Source: Ligustrum vulgare (Eukaryota > Streptophyta > Magnoliopsida > Lamiales > Oleaceae). From it: DNA of 64,000 bases. Shown here piece after piece: positions 56,730-64,000 of the stretch (position 1 is the stretch's first letter; every line of letters starts with the position of its first letter). A program made the translations under genes and the position numbers. The stretch covers positions 25,361,608 to 25,425,607 of the forward strand of contig OY743174.1 in NCBI GenBank assembly GCA_963555705.1, in the 5' to 3' direction. The notes beneath the pieces were generated by a model, which was not told the DNA's origin, searched no databases, and was given only the letters and a program-made list of their open reading frames with translations.

Positions 56730-58482
56730 TGTAGCACCCCGAGTTCCGTATACCCGGTTCACCACGTCATTTTCTGATCTAATTTTTCGAATAATATTTT
56801 TGCGGAAGAATAACTGAAATTCATTTATGACAACATTAAATAAACTGTAATGGTCGATAAAATTTAAAAACATTTATGAAACAATTTGAAATAGTAAATC
56901 GAACCATTAATATTGTAAGAAATTTACAATGTCATAATTTCTCAAATAAATGAACTTCTCAAAATTATTCGATGTTTGGAAAATACGGAAATTGTTAAAG
57001 TCAAACTTTCAACCATTTTAACGATTATTGCCACCATCATCCATCACTTGCCACCGTCTCCGAAATCTGCAAAACTGTTAAAAGTAGAGTGAGCATTTCA
57101 AAAAAGAAATACTCAGTAGACTCATCGCCAATTAATTAATCTACAAGATAATTGAACACATAAATGCGGGCTCTTTGAAAACGGCTCCTGACAGATCTCA
57201 TATTGTGCATTACAACACGGGACATATTTTGAAAATCATAGGCTCTTTGAAAATGGCTCTTGATAGATCTCATGTTGTGCATTTCAGCACGGGTCTTCTT
57301 ACTTCTTTTCTTCTTGTGCACATAAGGCACATGTTATGCATAACATCATCATTTCTCTAGTACCGGGTGGGCTCCCTCAAGGGGCCATTTCCCTATCATG
57401 CCCGCGTACTCATTAACATCATAATTATTTCCGAAGAAATACATTCTCATCTCCTTTTCGTACAAAAAAATGACTTTTCACAAGTCATGTGACATTCACA
57501 TAAAATCATAATTTAAATCAATTAATAGGGGCGAGTCTACCTCCAATCCGACGAGTGCAAAGTTGAGCGGGAATGACTTCAATTTCTTTAATTCTCCGTA
57601 CGCTTCGTCTTAGCCAATAAGTCACCTTAGTCTTTTGAAATATATAGTTCAAAATGATAATTTACAATTTTAGGACTGAAATGAATACTTTGAAAGTTTA
57701 GGGACCAAAATGAATACTTTGAAAGTTGAAGGACTAAAATGAATATTTTTGGAAGTTGGGATTTATAAATATACCTATACATGTTTATATGTATATATCA
57801 TCAATATGGAAATCATCATAACTTGGTTGGTATGGAAATGATAATAGATTAGTTGGTTAGTGCGGATTGTGGAATTGAGGTGTTGGTTTGATGGTGGATG
57901 ATAAAATGATGAAGTATGGGAATTTTGGTGTGGACAACAATGATGAAGAATTTGGAGGAAAAATAAAGATAGGCGCAAAAACGTGGTTTCATGACACATT
58001 TGGTTGAGATGACCATGTGGGATATGGATGATGAGTTGGAAAAGAAGAACAACACGTGTGAGGAATTTATGTAGGATTAATTTTGATTATGATAAATATT
58101 GCACTAACTTCGATTAAGAAAAATGTATTTAAAACAGATATATTTTGGACTGAAAATAAATTTGAGAATAAATAAATATTGGGATAAAAATTGAAATTCG
58201 TATTTTGGACTTCAAATAATTTAATAAGGAAAATTGAGATATTTTAATAAATTTGGAATTTAAAAATGATTTTGAAAATAATACTTTGAATAAATAATTA
58301 AAATAATATAATTTTAGAAATTCGGACATTTAATTTAAAATCGAACAAATTTGATATTTCTCGACTTGGCTAGACGAATCCGTCGCGGCGTTAACTTCAA
58401 AATAATGGGTAAAATAGTAGCGACACGATTTTCTAAATATTAAAATAATTATTAAATTGCGTAAAAATTCTTGGTCGCTACA
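56730..58482 (-). repeat. 5' LTR of the chromovirus-like element, 1.75 kb
   Basis: TGTAGCACCCCGAG to GGTCGCTACA. Almost identical to the 3' LTR where both exist, but it lacks about 1.45 kb (the 51220-52680 equivalent joins directly after CATCAATATGG), lacks the 462-bp duplication, and has ~150 bp (57018-57170) absent from the 3' LTR. Confidence 0.9.
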
Positions 58483-58831
58483 CCTGTGGATCTTGGAAAT
58501 AATACGAGGCACTGGCCGCATCAGATGGTGAGTAATGTGGTTGCGAGTACTGTGGGGGCATCATGGGTTCGTTTATAACGTATCCCCTAGCCATATAGGC
58601 GTTCATCGCAGCGGTTTGCTCTATCTGCTATTTTTGCATTTCCAACATTTGGGCCGCCATGCGCGTCATATCTCGCAACATGCTACGATTCCGGTGCCAG
58701 CGCGGAGGGTTAGGTTGGGCCACTCCCTCATTTATGTCCTTAAGAGGTCTCTGGGGAGCCTCTTCCTCATTGCTTTATTCCCCTCTGTTTCTCCGAGGGT
58801 TGACATCATTATCGCTTTCATTCATGTCCAT
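58483..58831 (-). pseudogene. Gag N-terminus of the Tat-like element
   Basis: ATG at 58831 (MDMNESDNDVNPRRN). It continues through RDMTRMAAQMLEMQK and ARGYVINEPMMPPQYSQPHY to ASYYFQDPQ, then is cut by the target duplication CCTGT of the inserted element; reading resumes at 49804. At least two in-frame stops are present, one being TAG after MLEMQK. Confidence 0.8.
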
Positions 58832-59127
58832 AGCAATTTTTTTTCCTATCCTTTCTTTCAGGGATGGGTGAATTTATATTTCAAAGTTTCTAAACTTTTT
58901 CAAGGCTAATACACTTATGTTTCAAAGTTTCAAACCTTTTTCAAGGCTAATACACTTATGTTTCAAAGTTTCAAACCATTTTCAAGGGGTTCTTCACCCT
59001 TTTCCAAGGTCTTTGTAGTTCTTTACTCTTTTCCAAGAGGTTATCCATCCTTTTTCAAGGTTTCGCGTAGCTTTTTGCCACGTGATTTCATGGTTGGAAG
59101 CGTAGTTTCCCACAGACGGTGCCAAAA
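58832..59127 (-). other. 5' untranslated region and primer site of the Tat-like element
   Basis: Next to the 5' LTR the minus strand reads TTTTGGCACCGTCTGTGGG, the style of primer site common in Tat/Athila elements (usually TTGGCGCCGT...). A ~50-bp unit (TACACTTATGTTTCAAAGTT) repeats two to three times at 58876-58985. Confidence 0.7.
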
Positions 59128-59536
59128 TGTTGACCACAAAATCTGGTTGGACCTTGGATCAACACGTCTCAGCTCCTCCCTCTTGAACAAGTGGATCTCC
59201 TGCCCACTATGACAAACAATCAACTTGCAAAGGGGGTTGGCTCCCGTTTGCACTCCGATGCGTAAGTCAATACTCATTTTAAGTAAATATATTTTGGGTA
59301 CTGGAAATATAAGTGTGTAAAAGAGAGAAAATGGAGTGAGAGTGAAATATTGAGTTAGAATATTGAGTTACCAACCTTTTATTTAGAGGCAAGTGTGTTC
59401 TATTTATAGGAGAAGTTACAGTCTTAGATGACGACACATGGTGGGCTTTACACGTGTCTTCACCCTAACTGTTGGAGAGGTGAACCAATTTTCTTGAAGT
59501 AATCATTGCTATTTTCGATAGGGGACGGGGGCCTGT
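59128..59536 (-). repeat. 5' LTR of the Tat-like element, truncated
   Basis: Matches the first ~410 bp of 31645-32339 and stops at GGGGCCTGT, where the hAT-like end begins. The missing ~285 bp was not found elsewhere in the window. Confidence 0.85.
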
Positions 59537-61340
59537 AGGGGTGTCAAACGGGCCGAGCCGGGCCGGCTCGGCTCGGCTCGACCCGTTTGACTGTGGTCCA
59601 ATACGGATCCACGGGTGGGAAATGGGCAGGCCCTGGGGAGACGAGCCGAGCCGGCTCGTCCCCCCACGGAGCTGGCCCAAGTCCAGCCCGTGGGCCCGTC
59701 TGACCACGGGCCGGACAGGCCGGCTCGTCGGCCCTTTATTTATTTTTTTTTCCTAACGGTTACGGCTAAATAATTGAATATTAAAAAACTCTCCTCCTTT
59801 AATTCGGGCTTGAGACCAGCTACATTTAAATTATTGTAGGCGGAGTTAAAATTGTACACGAACAAAATGTTACGTGTACAATTTTTTTATTTGAAAGAAA
59901 CAAATGAAACAATTGAAAATACATAAAAAAGAAAAAGAAAAAATCTACTCACCAATACGATTGTTCTCCGAATTCCTCGACAACAATTTCACATATCCTA
60001 TCTTGTTTCCTTTTCTCCGTAAACTGTCAATCCTTTAAACACATTAAGGCCTCCAGTATGTCTTCTTTAAGCCTTGACCTATATTCAGATAACACTCTAC
60101 CACCTGCACTAAAAGCAACCTCCGATGCTACAGTTGATACCGGAGGTGCTAGTAGATCTCGTGCAATCATAGAAACAACCGGGTATTGACGCTTGTTTTG
60201 TCTCCACCACTTAAGAATGTCAAAATTATTTCTTCCGTCCTCGTCTAACATACTAAGAAGGTTATGTGAGAAATACCTAGTTAACTCTTCTGGAATTTCA
60301 TCTGAACTATATGTACTAGAAGAATTAGAACCACTAGGAAGTGTACTAGAACTAGAAGTTTCATTCATAGTCATAAAGTAGGAAAGTAAATCACTGTCTT
60401 GATTTTGTATCACATTAGGGGTGGGAGCAGTTCTTCTAACATTTTTACTTGACCTTTGGGCATTGATCTTGTACATTTCACATAAACATTTTTCTAAATC
60501 TGTGCATGTTAAAGGGATTTTAAAAGTTAATTTATTTGATATTGCCTTTATGGTGTATTTAGTTCCCTCTAAATTTATTCTAGGGTCCATAACCGTTGCT
60601 AATGGAAACAAAGCTGGTAAATCTTCCCAATACTTTCTAAACTTAGTCTCAATTGCTTTAATGATATTAGAAAAAAATAGGAAATGTCTTGTACTTGTTA
60701 AAGTTATTAGCAATACAATAAAAATACTTCAAGACTAAAGGACTAGTAGGATAATAAACACCGGACAATTCGTTTGTAGCATCGTAAAATGGTTTCAAAA
60801 TTTTTTTAACATGAACTGCAAGTTCCCAATCATTAGTCCCCAAATCAAAAGTTGAGCCGTTTGAGTGCCGACCGTTGTAATATGTACATATTAAATTCTC
60901 GTAACCTTCACAATGTTCAATTATTAAATAAGTTGAGTTCCATCTATGTCCTACATCAGTAATAAATGATCATGGGTTCATACCATTTTCTACACATAGT
61001 GCATCAAAAACTTGTTTTTTGGAAGGTGCTATCATAATGAAATTGCAAGCACACCTAATTTTTTTCAATTGATTTTCTATAAACATAAGACCATCTTGAA
61101 CTATTAAATTAAAAATGTGACAAACACAACGAACATGAAACAAGACTCTATCAAACTCAGGATTTATGAGGGCTACTAATCTATCAATCACCGCTTTATT
61201 AATAGAATCATTATCTAGTGTAAAACCACGAACTCTACTATCACAGTTAAATTCTTTAAGAATTGCAAGTAGTATATTGAAAATATTTGTTGCGTTATGT
61301 GGGTAATCAATAACTTTAAATGCCATAATTCTTTTGTGTA
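59537..61340 (-). mobile_element. hAT transposon, 3' part
   Basis: Begins (T)AGGGGTGTCAAACGGGCCG, a hAT-type terminal repeat. A GC-rich subterminal region follows with many CCGGCTCG/CGAGCCGG motifs (59555-59735). Transposase coding runs on the minus strand from about 61337 to 60027. The 5' half and other terminus are missing, replaced by a chromovirus-type LTR at 61341. Confidence 0.8.
60027..61340 (-). pseudogene. hAT transposase, truncated, one stop and one frameshift
   Basis: From the right: HKRIMAFKVIDYPHNATNIF, FTLDNDSINKAVIDRL, HVRCVCHIFNLIVQDGL (conserved hAT core), a TGA at 60970-60972 where TGG is expected, DVGHRWNSTYLII, and after a frameshift the C-terminus. The C-terminal hAT dimerisation domain is complete: DILKWWRQNKRQYPVVSMIA, RDLLAPPVSTVASEVAFSAG, RVLSEYRSRL. 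The N-terminal zinc finger and first catalytic region are absent. The ORF part at 61341-61452 is LTR sequence read in frame, not transposase. Confidence 0.85.
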
Positions 61341-62580
61341 TGTAGCGACCAAGAATTTTTACGCGATTAATAATTATTTTAATAGAAAATCGTGTCGCTA
61401 CTATTTCACCCATTTTTATTAAGTTAACGCAGCGACGTATTCGTATAGCCAAGTCAAGAAATAATCGAGATCGTTCGATTTTAAATTAAATTCCGAATTT
61501 CTAAAAATATCTCCATTCTCTTGATTTAAAGTATATTAAGTCCAAATACTTAATTCAATGTTATCCCAATATTTATTTATACAAAAATTACTTTTATTAT
61601 TTAAATTAAGAAAATATATGCAAGCATGAGAGGTTCCATTATATGTAATCATGAAGAGCATAATATTTGTATAAAAAATGGAAAAGTATATGAATGATTT
61701 ATATACTCCATTATATATAATCATGAAGAGCATAATATTTGTATAAATATGGAAAAGTATATGAATGATTTATATACTCCATTATATATAATCATGAAGA
61801 GCATAATATTTGTATAAATATGGAAAAGTATATGAATGATTTATATACTCCATTATATATAATCATGAAGAGCATAATATTTGTATAAATATGGAAAAGT
61901 ATATGAATGATTGATAAGACTCCATTATATGTATTCATGAAGAGCATAATATTTGTATAAAAAATGGAAAAGTATATGAATGATTTATATACTCCATTAT
62001 ATATAATCATGAAGAGCATAATATTTGTATAAAATTGGAAAAGTATATGAATGATTTATATACTCCATTATATATAATCATGAAGAGCATAATATTTGTA
62101 TAAATATGGAAAAATATATGAATGATTGATAGACTCCATTATATATAATCATGAAGAGCATATTATTTGTATAAATATGGAAAAGTATATGAATGGTGCT
62201 TTACTTTAAGAAAAGGATGTGTTAAAATTAATATAATTGAATGATTATGTTTATAATATGCCAACTTTATACATCTATTTAAACCCATCTCTTTTACACA
62301 CAACTCTACACATATACACTTATTTCCAATCTCTTGACAAAATCCACAAGTAAGAGAAATTCAAGGCGGTCAACATGGAAGTGGCAAAAGTGGTTAAGAT
62401 TGATGAGATAATTATGTTGAACTTTATGTAAGAAAATTATGTTCTATTTTTATTCACAAATAAAATTATGGGATTCTAATTTATTCTTTTGAATAATTTT
62501 ACATTACTATTTAAGTCTCGATAATATGATATGAGTCACTTTTAGTGGCACTCGAATGGTCGAGAATTCGGGTCGTCACA
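61341..62580 (+). mobile_element. Chromovirus-type LTR E, 1.24 kb
   Basis: TGTAGCGACCAAGAATTTTT to GGGTCGTCACA. The first ~150 bp is the inverse of the end of the LTR at 58330-58482. No target duplication: GTGTA before and GTTAT after do not match, and hAT coding does not resume, so the locus was rearranged. Confidence 0.75.
61630..62195. repeat. 71-bp tandem repeat, eight units, in LTR E
   Basis: Unit: ATGAATGATTTATATACTCC, ATTATATATAATCATGAAGA, GCATAATATTTGTATAAATA, TGGAAAAGTAT. Units are very similar and contain the near-palindrome ATTATATATAAT. The minus-strand ORFs here are repeat translations. Absent from the other chromovirus-type LTRs. Confidence 0.95.
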
Positions 62581-63640
62581 GTTATGAATCTTTAAGTGAA
62601 ATATACATGTTGAGTATGATATGAATTGATAGAAGCCTAAATTTTAATTTATTCATTTTAATGTAGAATCATGAGACATAGAGGATATTGATATGAATTT
62701 TGGTTCATATTAAGCTTAGTAAGATTGACTCAATTAGAAATTAAGTTGGGTTGTAACTTTGGCCCAAAATATATGGAATAATATATTAAACAAACAAAAT
62801 TGATAATGAATTGTACAATAATTTATCCCTTTATCACTACCTTTGTGTAAAAACAAGGGAAAAACTGTGGATGGTTATTAGTACTTCCTCTTCAAGTTTC
62901 AATTTTCGGTTCAATAATTTATCCCTTTATCACTACCTTTGCTTAAAAGCAAGGAAAAACTGTGGATGATTATTGGTACCACTCTTCAAGTTTCAATTTT
63001 GAAAAAAAAAAAAAAAATATGATTTACGAATGATTTTCAAAATAATCTTTGTCGTCAAGTTTAGAAATGATGAGCCCTAAATGGACTTTGCATAATTGAT
63101 TTTAGACATGGCACTAAGTATGAGAAGTCAACAGAAAGGACTAGATAATATTTTCGAATTATTCATCGTTTAGATTAAACGAGAAATAGAAAGTCAGTTT
63201 TATGAAGTTATGATGAGATGTTGAGGTTATAAGTGATATGATTTTATTGAGATTTTTATGAGAAGAATTATGAAGTTGGAGATTTAAAGTTTAGGCTCTT
63301 AATTATTGAGAAATAAGGACTTGATATGGTGATATTAGAAATTATGATTTGAAATTTCTATGTTGAGGAATTATGAATTGATTTTCTGGAATATTTATGA
63401 TGATATTGAAGTTTGATGAAATTGTGATCAAATGTACAATTAGTTATTATTGTGAGTTATGAAGTATGCTTACGATTTGGATAAGTCCAAATTTCAAAGG
63501 AAAACTCTGCCTAGAATTTTATCGTTTGGAGTTAAGAGCATAGTATGGTATGCAATCACTAAGAGAATTGAAGTTAGACATACAAGTTCATTTACATCAC
63601 AAACGAGATTTAGTAGATGATAACAGAGATATTATTATTT
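62581..63640 (+). mobile_element. Internal fragment of a chromovirus-like element
   Basis: 63015-63640 is the inverse of about 55400-56040 (GACATGGCACTAAGTATGAG, AGTCAACAGAAAGGA and others match), so this is a plus-strand internal piece following LTR E. A ~115-bp direct duplication (AATAATTTATCCCTTTATCA, 62818 and 62912) is present. No primer site is visible next to the LTR. Non-coding. Confidence 0.65.
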
Positions 63641-64000
63641 TCTCATAAGGAGAACACACAAGAGTCACCCTAGAAAGGAAATACATGAAAACACGCAAAA
63701 GCAAAAGAAAGCAACATGGGAAATTCCTCAAATTGAGAGATGTGTTTCCGGAGTAGCCGTATCCTACCACCTCTGACCTTTTGAGGAAATAAAGAAACCT
63801 TCAAAAAGGTGTGTTTCGAGAGTAAGAATACTCCGTAATCTACCACCTGGAACCTTTGAGGTACACACAAGATTTAAACATTAAGGAAAATCCTAGGAAA
63901 TTAGAGGGGTGTCTCGAGAGTAAGAATACTCCGTACTCTACCCCCACCTATTCTAAGATTCATAAAGTTAAGTTTACATTAACCGGACTCCATTTTCGCT
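63641..64000 (+). mobile_element. LOG-carrying retroelement, copy 3 (runs off the window)
   Basis: Collinear with about 27330-27615 of copy 2: ACACAAGAGTCA, AAATTGAGAGATGTGTTTC, and three GAGTAAGAATACTCCGTA-type units, then the LOG 3' end. The left edge is not defined; there is no LTR, so this copy is truncated or the junction is internal. Confidence 0.7.
63960..64000 (-). pseudogene. LOG: 3' end of a third LOG-like frame
   Basis: The minus strand ends RKWSPVNVNLTL followed by TGA (63960-63962), matching the C-terminal tail of LOG copies 1 and 2. The Trp codon mutated to TGA in copy 1 is intact here. The rest of the frame lies beyond the window, so whether it is intact cannot be judged. Confidence 0.75.

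Larger units (their letters stand above)
49810..58482 (-). mobile_element. Degenerate chromovirus-like LTR element, 8.7 kb, exact target duplication
   Basis: Right LTR 56730-58482 is the 5' LTR (primer site adjacent). Left LTR 49810-53409 is the 3' LTR (polypurine-like TAAGGGGGTAAG adjacent on the minus strand). Flanking CCTGT occurs at 49805-49809 and 58483-58487. It interrupts the Tat gag codon series exactly at the duplication. The 3.3-kb internal region has no long ORF. Its last part still reads like a Tekay/Del-type integrase end (WVKYGSDDAT, then FEDEI before the polypurine tract), so I classify it as a decayed chromovirus derivative. Confidence 0.88.
31645..59536 (-). mobile_element. 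Tat-lineage Ty3 retrotransposon, host of nested insertions
   Basis: A minus-strand element from 5' LTR (59128-59536, truncated) through gag, protease, RT, RNase H, a second archaeal-type RNase H and integrase, then an antisense extra ORF, to the 3' LTR (31645-32339). Dual RNase H and an antisense ORF between pol and the 3' LTR are features of Tat elements such as RIRE2 and Grande (known). Four insertions split it: 32849-35199, 39342-41010, 43819-48058, 49810-58482. Without them it is about 10.9 kb. All reading frames carry stops or shifts. Confidence 0.85.

Noticed and set aside
61630..62195. Centromeric satellite
   Set aside because: Only eight units, bounded inside a single LTR.
1..64000. 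tRNA or rRNA genes
   Set aside because: No cloverleaf-like sequences with A and B boxes or conserved rRNA blocks were noticed by eye; a tRNAscan run would be decisive.

Overview
The window is AT-rich nuclear DNA of a flowering plant, probably a eudicot. The plant signals are R2R3-MYB and LONELY GUY (LOG) gene pieces, Tat-lineage and chromovirus-like Ty3 elements, a hAT transposon and an endogenous caulimovirid. I found no intact host gene, tRNA, rRNA or CRISPR. Almost everything is mobile DNA nested in mobile DNA, most of it broken by stop codons.

Layout. 1-2690: a MITE-like insertion carrying an A-rich minisatellite, then the C-terminal part of a MYB46/MYB83-like gene on the minus strand, then poorly explained DNA. 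2690-10330: a nearly complete endogenous pararetrovirus (primer site, small ORFs, coat protein, movement protein, two aspartic-protease-like domains, RT, RNase H, TATA box and poly(A) signal, then more small overlapping ORFs). 10353-10512: the exon encoding the end of the MYB R3 repeat, also minus strand, so the virus lies inside a MYB gene. 11262-12130: an ATTCATCCAATT minisatellite.

13417-31552: two copies of one non-autonomous LTR retroelement in inverted orientation. Each carries, antisense to the element, an intronless 218-codon LOG-like frame (19925-20578 plus strand; 27575-28228 minus strand). Copy 2 (25612-31552) is complete, with LTRs, a polypurine tract and an imperfect target duplication. 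Copy 1 lacks its 5' LTR and contains two large solo LTRs (14591-17525 and 21388-24149). A third copy starts near 63641 and runs off the window.

31645-59536: one old minus-strand Tat-lineage Ty3 element (gag, protease, RT, RNase H, second RNase H, integrase fragment, and an antisense extra ORF). It is split by four younger insertions: a solo LTR (32849-35199), an LTR-like block (39342-41010), a gag-only element with exact target duplications (43819-48058), and an 8.7-kb degenerate chromovirus-like element with exact target duplications (49810-58482). 59537-61340: the 3' part of a hAT element, cut by a chromovirus-type LTR (61341-62580) and related internal sequence.

The two most unusual items are the LOG-carrying retroelement family, including its inverted pair, and the pararetrovirus with coat protein ahead of movement protein and two DTG domains. 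All functional statements are homology read by eye; no database search was run.
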